A DNA stretch of 64,000 bases from Melampsora larici-populina 98AG31 (lineage: Eukaryota; Basidiomycota; Pucciniomycetes; Pucciniales; Melampsoraceae): positions 2,482,399 through 2,546,398 of the forward strand of contig NW_006768767.1 in NCBI RefSeq assembly GCF_000204055.1, read 5' to 3'. A program made the translations under genes and the position numbers. Position 1 is the first letter of the stretch. Each line of letters begins with the position of its first letter. The notes under the pieces were generated by a model that was given only the letters and a program-made list of their open reading frames with translations, had not been told where the DNA came from and searched no databases. Positions 35,516-46,813 of the stretch are shown in pieces.

Positions 35516-36728
35516 ATGGGTCAGGTTGATTGCCATCGCTCTGCTACGGTCTTGATCGGTTATTCAACTCTTCTTCATCCGATCTCACTTTGTAGGCTTT
35601 GACTTCGAAGGCGGTGACTACTCTCAACTCGAGCAACACTTAGTTGACAAGAGTTACATTGAAGGGTTAGTCTCAAAACAATGCTCTTCGTAGTCTATCT
35701 CTTTATTATCTCTATGATGATTTCTACCTTTGGTCCGTGTTTCTGATCACGCCCAACGAGGCCGGGCGGCTTAAGACCCCGTCCTTGTTCTTTGAGCACT
35801 TCGTCTGTGGCTATGCAGACATTTCATTTACCAAGATCTCTGATCCGATACCCATTCTAGTCCTCATTGACAATATCATGATTTTGAATCTGACGCTAAT
35901 ATCGTCCTTCGATTTGTAGCTATACTCCTTCGCAAGCCGATGTGGTTGTCTACTCGGCTGTTGCCAGCTCGCCAGACGTGAAGAAATATCCTCACTCTGC
36001 TCGTTGGTGGTCACACATCAAGAGCTGGGAGAATGAACACTCTTCACTCCCAGGAGAGAAGAAGGAACTTTCTACCTACGGTCCCGCCAAAGGATCCACT
36101 TCAGGCGAGTTTCAAAAAGAGCACCTGGATTTAACTCCTTCAGCTAACGAAGTTTATCATGATCTTTTGAAATCAGCTCCTGCTGCTCCTGCCGCTGATG
36201 ACGACGACGAAATTGACCTCTTCGGATCTGACGATGAGGTCGACGAAGAAGCTGAGAAGCTCAAGGCTGAACGAGTGGCTGCCTACGCTGCTAAGAAGGC
36301 CAACAAGCCCAAGACTGTCGCCAAGGTGAGTCTCGTCATCTCACGTCTTAGCGGAGCGTCGTTGGAGGTTGCCAGTGGTTGATATCCTCTTTTCGTACAG
36401 TCCCTTGTCACTCTTGATGTCAAACCATGGGATGACGAAACCGACATGGAGGCCTTGGAGAAATCTGTTCGATCAATCGAACAAGATGGTCTCGTCTGGG
36501 GTCTTTCTAAACGTAAGCTCAATCGCCAATCTCTCTTTCCACGTCCCGATGTTGATCACCGATATGGACCCTGTTACAGTTGTCCCTGTCGGTTACGGTG
36601 TCCGCAAGATGCAAATCAGTTTGGTAATCGAAGACGAGAAGGTCTCTCTGGATGAACTCCAGGAGAAGATCGCCGAGTTTGAGGATTATATTCAATCTTC
36701 TGATGTCCAGGCTATGCAGAAATTGTAA
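35516..36728 (+). CDS. EFB1: Elongation factor 1-beta (eEF1B-alpha), GEF for eEF1A
   Basis: Five exons: 35516-35519, 35596-35665, 35920-36325, 36401-36512, 36580-36728, total 741 nt and 246 residues. The first exon encodes only ATGG; the frame works only if splicing occurs there, giving [20 protein letters not shown]. The N-terminal GST-C-like domain reads [20 protein letters not shown]...[12 protein letters not shown] linker of about 40 residues is followed by the acidic [20 protein letters not shown] (central acidic region). The C-terminal nucleotide-exchange domain reads [20 protein letters not shown]...[28 protein letters not shown] and ends [14 protein letters not shown]. It reloads eEF1A with GTP in elongation. 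Slightly longer than the usual 205-225 residues owing to the linker. Confidence 0.93.
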
Positions 36729-37218
36729 ATTGTACTATGTATCGGCAAGCGATCTTTTGCAGACAATATGATGTTATGCATGACCAGCTGTTGTAGAATC
36801 CCCTCACAAGCTGGGCCTTTGGCCCTTTATGAGATGACAAGGCAAAACTTCTTGAAGCACTTCCAGATCAACTCAACCAAGGCCCGCGCTGCTATCCCCT
36901 GGATGTTACAGTCTAACTTGACAAAGCCCCTCTTTAATAGAGCTCTATTGTGATTAAAAGCTCCTTGGTTGACTTGGGCCAGCTGTGCTGGACAAGTCAC
37001 TCTGTCTAACAAGAACCTGGCAGGAAACAACCAGTACACCAAAATCAGCAGCTTTGGCTGTGCTGTGTAAATCCTTTCCAAGACTTGTGGTGGGTCTACT
37101 ATGGTGCCTTGGTTTTACCTGTGGCAGAGGCCAACAACAATCTTGCACATGAAAAGGTGCACACATGTGCCAGAATGCAGGGTAGGGTGTGACAAACAAA
37201 AATGGCTGAATGTTTGTA
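36729..37218. other. Intergenic, 3' flank of EF1-beta
   Basis: No gene supported. Confidence 0.5.
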
Positions 37219-38563
37219 CTACACAAAGTTCTTCTGGAACTTTTCCACAAAGGTTCCAGAACACTTTTCCACAATTCTGGCTTTGTGGACTTGTGGAAAA
37301 AAACCTAATTCAAATGCCCTTTGCCCCTAGGATCCAAAAGACTCTGTGATACAACCCTCAAGGCCTCTTCATCTTTGCCCCTTGACCACCACTCGGTTTC
37401 TTCACCCCACATCCAGCTTACACCTCTGTCCTCATACACCACACTATGGCCCAAAAAGGACACCACAAACAACCAGAACACTACATACGTCTGTCAACTG
37501 ATGAAATGAAACAAGCATCACATATTTGAGTAGCTACCGTAAGGGGTGTTTTTTTATCATTCCTTTCTCTTTAATAATTTATGTTCCTTGTTGACCAATA
37601 TGTGTTTAGATCATTACTCTTTACATTTTGAAATGTATCAACTCACTGATTTGATCAGTTGATATGTTCAATTTATGAGTGTAGTTTGTTTTCAATGGGC
37701 TTTGATTCTATCATTGGTCTCAGTTCTTATAACTCTTGAATTTATCATTGTGATTATCTTAGAAGTTTATCTTATGTGATTATAATCAATTTGGAGAATC
37801 AATTGGAGAATCAATCATAATCAAACTTGAATCGAGTATATGATTAGCTTCTTATCACTCTCACTTATGGATCAGGACTTGTAAGTATGTCTTACTAATT
37901 GGCTGAAAGAATTGATTACTCATTGATTGGAAGAATCAATTAGAATTAAATCAAGTACAGTTGATTTCAGAAAGCTTGGAAACATTTGCCCACCAAATTT
38001 GAGCAAATTGGCGCGGAATTCTTTCCAAGCTTTGTGCAATTGACTGTATATCCACACATTTTTGATGAACCAAATCTCATTGGGATTTGGAAGAGCCTGA
38101 TTGATTTTGAACAATATTGATTTTTAATCCTTTCACTGACATTGATTCAAATGAGATTGACAAGCTTAATAGGATGAAGTTTTATTTGATAATACATACT
38201 AGAAAAGATTGAAATAGACTGTTGGATCTTGAACAAGATCAATATTGGTCTGAATTGATTTCTGAGTCAAAAATTAGAACTTGAACAACATTGATAGTTG
38301 ATATTTTAACTGACACCCTTTTGGATCAAGAGTTGGAAAGTAGGAGGGGTCAAGATTGGTGGTGTTATTTTGTGTGGAGTCATTTGTGGAGTTCTTGAAG
38401 AGGGGGTCTCATTGGTCATTTTGTGATGGTGGATGTGGGAATTAGATTGGGGATGTGGAATTTGATCAAAGTCCAGAAAGCCAGAACATATCCTGCCTTT
38501 CTGGCTTTGTGGAAAATCTGTTCTGGAACCTTTGTGGAAAAGTTCCAGAAGAACTTTGTGTGG
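37219..38563. mobile_element. TA-flanked TIR element, 1.35 kb, carrying a nested MITE
   Basis: Terminal inverted repeats of about 45 bp begin CYACACAAAGTTCTTCTGG and continue AACTTTTCCACAAAGGTTCC at both ends; TA flanks both sides (37217-37218, 38564-38565). The similarity fades inside the first 80 bp. The interior has no clear transposase. An 89-bp CAGTT/CAACTG MITE (37958-38046) is inserted within it, so this element is the older of the two. Confidence 0.78.
37958..38046. mobile_element. 89-bp TA-flanked MITE, copy 1
   Basis: Ends CAGTTGATTTCAGAAAGCTT and the inverted AAGCTTTGTGCAATTGACTG; TA on both sides (37956-37957, 38047-38048). Its reverse complement matches 52461-52549 at about 81 of 89 positions with no gaps. 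Confidence 0.85.
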
Positions 38564-38565
38564 TA

Positions 38566-40462
38566 TAATTTCATTTGTTTCTGGTAGTGGATGGATTATG
38601 CAGAACCTATGAGTATTGAAACCAAGCCCTGTACTGCTACATAATTTTGGGAGAAGGCGTGTGAACCTCAATTTGGGTGACCACCCCCAAACCCCATTTT
38701 GTCTTGAAAGAACAATTAGTGATGAGCCTACCACAATTCCTTTGACTGCTCAATACTTTGTCTCATGTTTCTATCTACTTGAGAGGTGTCAAATCAGATC
38801 AATCTTCAAACTTTTCCTCATCTTTTCAATCCTGAATGGAATTCCGTCTTGAACCATGCAAGCACACCCCACATTTTTACTTTTAGAAACCTGATATCCT
38901 GGGTAGCAACTTTCAGGCTGACTCTTCACTTTAAAGGTTGTGTGTGCAGGTAGTGTGAGGGTGATAGTAATGGCTTCTTGGTACACCTAAGTAAAGACTT
39001 CAGTTATTTGACCTCTAATGAGTGGATTTAGTGCCAGAGGGATGGCTGGGTGCTCCTTCAAAGAAGCTTACTCAAAGCTTTGATAATCACAGGGGCAAAA
39101 TTAGATGCTCACATAGGATTGAGTGTGGAAATTTGGTGTTTTTTCCAACATGTGTTCAATTTTGCATTTGAATTTTTCCCCTTTTCTTTCCTATTTCTTC
39201 CTGCTTGTCAGCTGATTAAATAATCAACAGGAACTGAGCAGATGAACTAGGCCTTCTTCATGCCTTAGCAAAGAAGGCTGAGGGATGGCTGTCCCATCTG
39301 CTCACCTTATCTCAGCCCATCAGCTAATCCTCAGTGGTATCCTCTGGAGCATGTATTTTCATATTTTCTCATCTTTCATTCTCAATTCCCATCTTTATTC
39401 CCTTGAAAGCTTGAAGTGGATGATCTTACCATGGATAATGCTGTCTTCTGTTCATTTGACAATTATCAAGGCTCAGCTCATTTCCATTTGGCATTGAGTC
39501 AGTCCTCAAAGTCAGGACTTATCTGGGTGATACATATAACAGATTCTTGGGAGAATTGTGACCCCAGTAGATAGCAATGTATGAGCCTGATGTGGATTCT
39601 GTGACAAGATTGGAGGTGAGCCTATTGTCATATGAGGAAACAAATTCTAACAGTTCTTTTGTTTTTCTTCCTTTGCACTTGTGGTGTTATCAACCTTCAA
39701 ACCCTGGAATGAATGTGAAAAGTTACATTATGATGTACAGTGATTTGGTAGAAGATCAAAGATATTTATAAATGTGAGAAGAGAGAGATGAATCAAATGA
39801 TTGATCACTATTGATACCAAACAAACGGAGTCCATCTAGTCTTACCTATTCAGCTAGATTCAGACCAGATAGCTGTTGGGTTCAGTCCAATGGTTATGCT
39901 GAATTGAGATCAATTAAGTGATTTACTTCTTCAACTCATTCTTTCCCAATTGAAACAAAAGAAGATCAAAAGGATTTACAGAAATATCAAGAATTATAAC
40001 AAGAAATCCAATCAGTCCATTTTCAAGTTCATTCAAATCCAATCAAAATCAAATGTTACCCTTCCTCAGAAAATCTTACAAAACAAGATCAAGAATCATT
40101 AAATCATAAGCAAAATGTGTATCAGAATTTGACTTGATCCACTTCTTTCGCCCCACATGTTTGTACAATCTCATCATCTCCAAACAAACTCAAAGATAGA
40201 CTTCCACCTATAGTTCTCAACACCAAGACTGCCATTGCACTGGATCAGTTTTTTTTTGTTTTTGAGTGGGGTTGGGTCAGATTTGAAATTTCAAGAATTC
40301 ATAATTTTTGCTGTGATATGGCTTGATTGATTGTATAAACCTACACAACATTGATCAACTCCTATCAATCATTGACTACACAACTCAAGAGGCCTTGGAG
40401 GTCACAGAGGCAGTGCACATTGTGGAGTTTCTAAGTGGCCAAAAGCCATTTGTAAGTCCTCA
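38566..40462. other. Intergenic
   Basis: AT-rich, no gene, TIR pair or RNA supported. Confidence 0.45.
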
Positions 40463-40914
40463 CTCTCCAATCCCAGCAGTTCGGAATCATCACTGACCTC
40501 AGACTCTGACAGCAATAGTGAAGAAAGATGCTTTCCTGATTCCACATTCCGCTCAGAATCACTGTCAACACCTATGAATCTTATTCTAGTACACTCTCAA
40601 TCCCCTGAAATTGAACCTGAAAAGGTTATCAAGATCCCATCTAAAATTGACAGCATTAATCAATCCTGAACTAAACTTGGCAAGGCTATTGAAGAAGCTG
40701 CCATCTATTACAACTCACACAAACCACAAGTTCACTAACCAACATACTTTGACCTCCTGATGAACTGTGAGACTTCAACTAATGTACCCAACAGCTGAAC
40801 CTCTCTAACCCTCAATCATATTGCAGCAAAAAGTCTGCAGTTCCTTTACATGAGCTCAGGATCCAAATCTGGAATTCACAAGTGGCACTTCTCACAACAC
40901 CACCACTGCTCCGC
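40463..40914 (+). pseudogene. Decayed coding fragment, Ser/Asp-rich, unknown
   Basis: One frame reads like protein for about 450 bp: Ser/Asp/Glu-rich start (SSESSLTSDSDSNSEER), then IPSKIDSINQS, TKLGKAIEEAAIYYNSHKP and IAAKSLQFLYMSSGSKSGIH. It is broken by three in-frame stops (TGA, TAA, TGA). It may be a gag-like or lineage-specific gene remnant; I do not recognise it. Confidence 0.4.
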
Positions 40915-41357
40915 TAAAATTCCAAATTTCACAAGCGTAGCAATTTGGTGCTATGATAAAATGCCAATTGCAATGCTATATGTTTGGACACACTATGACT
41001 TCTGAGAGCAGTGCAGCTTTTTGAACCACTCTGCTCCACTATGATAAAATCTCACATTGGGCAGTGCCTAAAAGCATGGCGCAGTAGGGATATCTTTGTT
41101 TTCTGCATTGTTGATTGATATTCAAAGACAGAGTAGCAATTGGACAGTTTGACCAAGGAAACAAGAAGCAAAATCTCTCTACATTATATTCAACACACAC
41201 ATTAAGATCCCAGATCCATGTTGAACAGTCTAATAGTAAGCACTTGAAGAAACTAACCTAAAAATGAAGACATGTTTTGCAATTTATCTATATTCCCCTG
41301 TGTTCCTCCCACAGGAAACAAGAGATGATATTCCCATGGGAAGACTGATTATGGTTA

Positions 41358-41434
41358 ACACAGTTTCTGAGCCAAAACACAGAAATAATGCAGAAATAAT
41401 GCCAAAATAATATATTTTGGCTCATAAACTGTGT
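41358..41434. mobile_element. 77-bp hairpin MITE
   Basis: ACACAGTTTCTGAGCCAAAA pairs with TTTTGGCTCATAAACTGTGT; TA on both sides (41356-41357, 41435-41436). The right TA is also the left TA of the next element. Confidence 0.75.
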
Positions 41435-41436
41435 TA

Positions 41437-41620
41437 CAGTCAACTCTCCATAAAGGCATACCTTTTATGGGCATAATCCCTCTAAATGCATAGGTTTTTA
41501 CAGGGGTTTTCCCCGCCAAAATGGGATTTGCCAGCCAAAACAAGATTTGTAAAGGCATATTCCTCTAAATGCATAAGAAAACTGCCCGCCAAACTGTATG
41601 CCATTAGAGAGAGTTGACTG
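41437..41620. mobile_element. 184-bp TA-flanked CAGTCAACTCTC MITE
   Basis: Ends CAGTCAACTCTC / GAGAGTTGACTG; TA flanks at 41435-41436 and 41621-41622. The interior repeats CCTCTAAATGCATA twice, an internal feature like the TGCATA motifs of the 9482 and 52835 elements. Confidence 0.8.
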
Positions 41621-41622
41621 TA

Positions 41623-42678
41623 AATACAATGGGTTTTCCCACAGGAAAATCATCATTTCTTGTGTCCTTCACACCAATACAAAAAACCCTCATCACACCT
41701 CATTAATGTCTTCATGCTCATTTTCCTATCTTGATTTAGATGTGAGTACTGGCTTGAATGTGATAACATCTTTCCTGTCCTGCTTAATTCTCATCTGTTT
41801 CAATCTTCAGATACTCCTCCATCCTTTCATATCCCATAATTTCCCTCCAATACCTTCATATGTCAAAACCCATGATTCTGCTTTTCAAAATGTCAACCTT
41901 TTTCAATCATTTGATCAACAAGCTCACTGATTGGCCCCATCAATAAGGCCTTCACAACAAAAACTACCCCACCTGTATACACTCAACAACCCACCTCAGA
42001 TACATCCAGTCATCAACCACCTCAACTCTACTATAGTCAACTTCTGCTCAATTCCAACCCAATTCACACCCATCAATCTTACCAATCATATCAATATCTC
42101 TCCTCCATTCAATTCATCTGTCTTTCCTGATACCAAGTATAGTAAGTCTATTTTTTGTCATGCCACCTTTTTGATTTGATTCCAATAGGATCTGATTTTT
42201 GTTTGTTATACACTTTTTGATTTTTAGCTTTTGTAGCCCTGTATATGTGTCATTCAGTGGTTTTCTAAATTTACTGATGAATCACTTGGCTCTTAGCTTA
42301 GTAGATCAATCCCTTATGAGTATTGTAACTATCTGGGTGATTGATTAGATATGAGGATCTAATGTTGCTTTTGTATGTTGGTTTGTAAATCAATATTCTT
42401 TATGACTCATTACATAATAGTTCCTTCAGTCAAAGTTGATAGAGATCTGAAAACTGTGAGATCAGGTGGTGAGATTGAGAATGACAGTTTGCACACTATA
42501 AGAATGTAAGTTTGGGCTCAGTGAGAGCTTTTGCTTACACCATATACACAGTTACATGATATGGCAAGATAGAGTATTAGACACAAGGGCGGGATACTGG
42601 TGCTATCCTTGTTTGTGCCATCAAGCGCACTGTTGCTACGAGTTCCTGTGGCGCTCAGTGGCGCTATGGACCCTTGTA
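41623..42678. other. Intergenic
   Basis: No gene supported. A possible 95-bp unit at 42583-42677 has ACAAGGG ends but too short a TIR to call. Confidence 0.4.
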
Positions 42679-43802
42679 TCACAGCAATAATTTGCTATAC
42701 AGTGCATATTTGAAACCCACTTTGTGAGCAAGGACATGCTGATAGCTATAGCATAGCACAAGCACCACTTTACACAAAAACAAATAGTGCAGGCGGAGCG
42801 CTGTGGGAATTGTCACATTGATTATATCTCTGTAAAGCTGGAGCGTGATATGGTCTAGAGATTGTTGACACTTTGGGCTGGCAAGTTTCACAAGTCTTTG
42901 CCATATACTTTGTTGATAATGTTGATAGTGATCAATGATTGAAGTCTTTAAATGATAAATTTTCTCTTGATGCAAAGTTTTGTTCAAGGGCTGCCTAAAA
43001 TTTGAAACACAAACCCAACCTGCTTTTGATTCATCTGAAATACATTGATCCTTGATAAAATCCACATATTTTGAAAAGTCCTCATAACAAATTGGGAAAT
43101 ATTCTTATCTTTTGAGGACTATCAAAGTATTAAAACTATTCTTGCAATTCAATAATTCTTTTGGAGAGTACTTTGTTTTGTAGAGAAAGATTTTTATCAC
43201 AACCATCCAGATTAAGAGGAGCAGAATAGCCCCTCTGTTTAGCCATACACTCCCCTTTATTACATTGTAAGTCAATATATTCTCCTTCCAGTAATTTTCA
43301 GATAATGCTTTAGAAAAATCGGACAGTCTAACAGATTTATTCAAAGCTTTAACTGCTTGAGATAAACTTGATGTGTAACCTTTCTTTGCATGTGAAACTC
43401 TAATTTCTCCTGGAGGATAAAATGCCTTCCAGTTTGGTCCAGATTCTGCTCCGGACAACCAATCCCATTTCTTTGAGTTTTTTTGCTGTTTTTGCATCTT
43501 GATCATCTTAATCATATGAATCAATGTTGTTTTATTATTTTTGGAATGTTTATTTTTCTTTTGTTTGATAGGAGGATTTGATTCAGAATGCTGTGATCCA
43601 TTTTCATTGTTTTCAGAATCAAGCAAGTCTCTTTCTGTTTGCGCCATGTCAATTTCATTTTGAGTAAGGGTATGAATTGGGGCCAATGGATGATTGCTGC
43701 TCTGGATGCTCTTTTGTTTTGCCAAGAAAATGTCTTCCAGGAAAACTGGATCAGAAGATAGGCTGAAAACACACACAGGGTCTTCTTATGATATGACAGG
43801 CC

Positions 43803-44173
43803 AACACCCGACTCGCAGCGCAGACTGCGAGGCACAGCCTGCGCCTGCGCTGTGGCACAGCGCTGGGGTTTTTGAAAATATGGCGACTGCGCCTCTTCAC
43901 AGCGCAGGGGCTTTTCGACTTTTCGCCACTGCGCCTTTTTGCAGCGCAGTGGATGTGTCACTTCTCCAATGGAAAATTGAAAAAATGGGCTTTCCATCCG
44001 CCAGAAAAACAATTTTTTTGCCCACTGCGCTGCGCTGGAGCGCACCGCAGGGGCCTCAAAGATTTTGGGTCACTGCGCCCTAGCGCAGCGCAGTGGGTTT
44101 TGGAATTTTCGATTTTTTTGGCGCAGCGCAGTTTTGCGCATTCTGCGCTGTACTGCGCTGACGTCGGGTGTTG
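43803..44173. mobile_element. 371-bp hAT-type MITE with GCGCAG array
   Basis: Flanked by a perfect 8-bp duplication GACAGGCC (43795-43802 and 44174-44181). Ends AACACCCGAC / GTCGGGTGTTG form the TIR. The interior is packed with GCGCAG/CTGCGC motifs in both orientations (roughly 18 copies), alternating with AT-rich spacers. No coding capacity. Confidence 0.88.
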
Positions 44174-44298
44174 GACAGGCCTAGTAGGGAGTGGCCCTTC
44201 ATTTTTATGGGACAGCCCATCATTGTCTTTGTTGGTTTTGATAAGATCTGATGCAAATTCAGACCCCTGACGGTACCAATTTGTCAAATCATAGGGTA

Positions 44299-45619
44299 CA
44301 CGTAGTCATGGAAAAGCTATGGTTTTTTATTTATTTTTTTTGGAAAAAAGTTGATTTTGGTCTTACAAATCTCATCATAAGTTTTAATTTACATATACCA
44401 TACCTTATAAAAGTGGACAGCATGAAGCATCAACATGCTGTCTAATTGATGATGTAGAGACAGAGACCCATGGTAAAGAGTTCAAAATATTTACTTGGTC
44501 AATCACCAATGGGTGGATCTGCCCTTGGCTGCAATGACGGCTTGAATTCGCTTGGCCATTGAGGCAGCTAGACATTCCAATTTCTCAGTAGGTACGCTCT
44601 CCCATGACTCCAAAACATTGGCCTTCATGGAATCCAGATCCTTGATTGGATGTTTGGTTGAGATGTCAGATTTCATGATGGACCAAAGGTTCTTGATTGG
44701 GTTCAGATCAGGTGACTGCACTGCCCATTTTAACTTCTCTATCCCTTCTTTCTCACACCATTGGGAGGAAAGTTCAGAGTGATGGCCTGGGGCTCCATCC
44801 TCCATCAAAATGAGATCTTTGTTATTTGTGCAAAAAGGGTCCTAACAATTTTTCATACACTTGCTTGACAAAGTTGTCCAAGTCTTGACAACCAGGCTCC
44901 CTGATGATGAGCTTGAGATTGTGTCCAGGAATGAAACCACCCCCTACGACCCAACTTGAAAGAGGGTGCCAAGCAGGATGCCTCATAATTTTCTGTCACT
45001 TTTTGCCAAACCCAAACTTTGCAATAAGGCTTCCCAATCTCAAAGGTTGATTCATCCGTCCAGATGACTTGGTTCCAATTATCTACTGTCCATGCCACAT
45101 GATTTTTTGCAAACTCAAGATGTGCAGCTTTATGTTTAGCATTCAAATATGGTTTGACTATTGCTACTCTTGAGTTGTAACCAAGTGATTTCAGAGCCAG
45201 CTGGATTGTAGTAGCACTAGCTTTTGGCGCCAATTCCTGGACCAACTCATGCATGGGAGATCTCTCGGCAAGTTTTTTTGACATCACACTCAAGATGTTG
45301 GAGATCACAATTGGTCAACAGAGATGGTCAACCTGTAGGTTTTTGATGCTCAACTGAACCTTTCATCTTGAATCTAGCAATGACAGATTGGACTGTCGTG
45401 ACTGGACATCCAAGGGCATTGCAGACATTGATGTTCCTCATCTTCTCTAGGTGCATTCCGACCATCTGGTTTTTGATATCAGATGCTAAGGGCTTCATAT
45501 CAAAAATTGGAGAAGTTCTGGATTACGTGTTTGACCACAAGATGGGTCAACAGCAAAAATTGAAATCTCACAAAACCCAAATTTGAAAATCAAAACCGTA
45601 GCTTTTACGTCACTATGTG
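44299..45619 (-). mobile_element. Tc1-like transposon, decayed
   Basis: 1,321 bp, flanked by TA (44297-44298, 45620-45621). TIRs of about 28 bp read CACRTAGTSAYGKAAAAGCT then AYGGTTTT; several differences between the two ends are C/T or G/A. It encodes a Tc1 transposase on the minus strand. Confidence 0.85.
44503..45498 (-). pseudogene. Tc1 transposase, inactivated
   Basis: Starts at ATG 45498-45496. The N-terminal paired-like helix-turn-helix is visible (ALGCPVTTVQSVIARFK). The DDE core follows: QVIWTDESTFEIG (first Asp), MEDGAPGHHS (second Asp) and SPDLNPIKNLW, where the third catalytic Glu of Tc1 (NPIENLW) is replaced by Lys (codon AAG). Other lesions: a TGA where Arg is expected in the PTGRPS-type linker (about 45330), a frameshift near 45308 and another near 44940-44820. 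Non-functional. Confidence 0.82.
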
Positions 45620-45877
45620 TACAATCTTGGCAAATAGTGATCAAACCTCTACCATAGTTCTTCCGTTGAAACCACCACCCGTTTCACATGAAGTGGATAG
45701 GGATTCCAGCTTATTGGCCACAACCTGTGCAGTTTTGTAGTCAAAGAAACCATCATTTCTCATCTGAATCTTTGTGATGAAAAAAAGTGAAACTAGGGGA
45801 GGGTGGATTTTTTTTTGAATTTTATATTTTTTTTGCTTGTCTACCTTGGCTCTCTTTTTGGATGATGTTGATGGCAT

Positions 45878-46813
45878 GTTAATTTTTTTGATTGATTGAT
45901 CAAGATAGGGAAGAGCTAGTTTTTCTTAGATTTTCTAGCAGAGTTATAATATGGTTACATTTTGATCTTGAGATATAAACTTAGTGTGCCATGTGAAATC
46001 AAAACACTCGAAAGGAACAAAATAGTCACAGACAGTATATGACCCCCCTTCAGCATGTATGGCTTCAAAAGGACCTTCTGTGACTACTTGTACTCTGAAT
46101 TGTGTAAACTTTGAACTTTGTAGCAAGATACACCTTCCTTGCATAGATTGTTTGGGTGTGGCACTGGGACTGTATCTATCTCTATCCATTGACTTTAAAT
46201 GACCACTGCAACCAAGAAGACAGAGAAAGCAATAAACTTTTGGACAAAGGAAATTTTCAAAGTCTATTGAGCTTCAAACATTCACACTTTGTTGGCTCAT
46301 ATCTTCATCATGTCCATTGTGATAACTTGGTTGTGAAATCCTGGTGGAATCTTCTTTCTTTATATTCTAGGATCCTCAATTGTGGATTGGGGTATTTGAG
46401 CTACAGTCAATTTGAGAATGATTGACCACTTCTTTTGAAAAAAGTTGCTGCTGCAATGGTTCAAACCAACCAAAAAGGTTCTTTACAAGTTTTGTATTGT
46501 CTGTATGTATTCTCACAAAATCAGCAGAGAAACAAAACTTGGTCAATAACAAAACCAGGGCTTGCACCATGATGCCCATTTCAGAAAAAAACATCCATTC
46601 TCAAGTTTGGGTGTATGTAGGGCACCTGGCCAGCAATAAGGACCGCTTCTGGGTATACTCGGTGATCAAGGAAAACGCTGAGGATCCCGCGGGGCGATGG
46701 CCGCGCACCAAGGTGTACCGGCTACTGGAGCACGATGTATGCGGTCCCAAGTTTTGTTTAATGCTGATCGATCGAGCTGAGCCCAGACGCTACGCTTGAC
46801 AGTCTTTCATTCG
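45878..46813. other. 5' flank of TRAPPC10, with a GC-richer segment
   Basis: The last 170 bp before the start codon (46630-46799) is GC-richer than its surroundings and contains an open frame ending in a TGA 14 bp before the TRAPPC10 ATG (VWVYVGHLASNKDRFWVYS and so on). This could be a leader or a fragment of another gene; not called as coding. Confidence 0.4.

Larger units (their letters stand above)
42679..45877 (-). pseudogene. Lineage-specific gene broken by two transposon insertions
   Basis: Minus-strand fragments read in order as one gene. The 5' part at 45877-45620 has MPSTSSKKRAK, a 75-nt intron-like segment, then DGFFDYKTAQVVANKLESLS and GGGFNGRTM. A Tc1 element is inserted, and the same frame resumes below it (PYDLTNWYRQGSEFASDLIK). 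A hAT MITE follows, then DPVFLEDIFLAKQKSIQSS, a Lys/Asn-rich linker, WDWLSGAESGPNWKAFYPPG, SVWLNRG, APLNLDGCDKNLSLQNKVLS and GWVCVSNFRQPLNKT. Removing Tc1 with one TA copy keeps the reading frame across the site; the only stop near it is a TGA (45643-45641) where Arg would fit. Later parts also need frame changes near 43215 and 43110. Function unknown; it could itself be a multicopy rust gene. Confidence 0.5.

Noticed and set aside
42583..42677. Possible 95-bp MITE with ACAAGGG ends
   Set aside because: TIR only 7-8 bp and no target duplication.
46571..46799. Open frame (VWVYVGHLASNKDRFWVYS...) ending 14 bp before TRAPPC10
   Set aside because: Protein-like composition but no start context or homology that I can name; it cannot be joined in frame to TRAPPC10.
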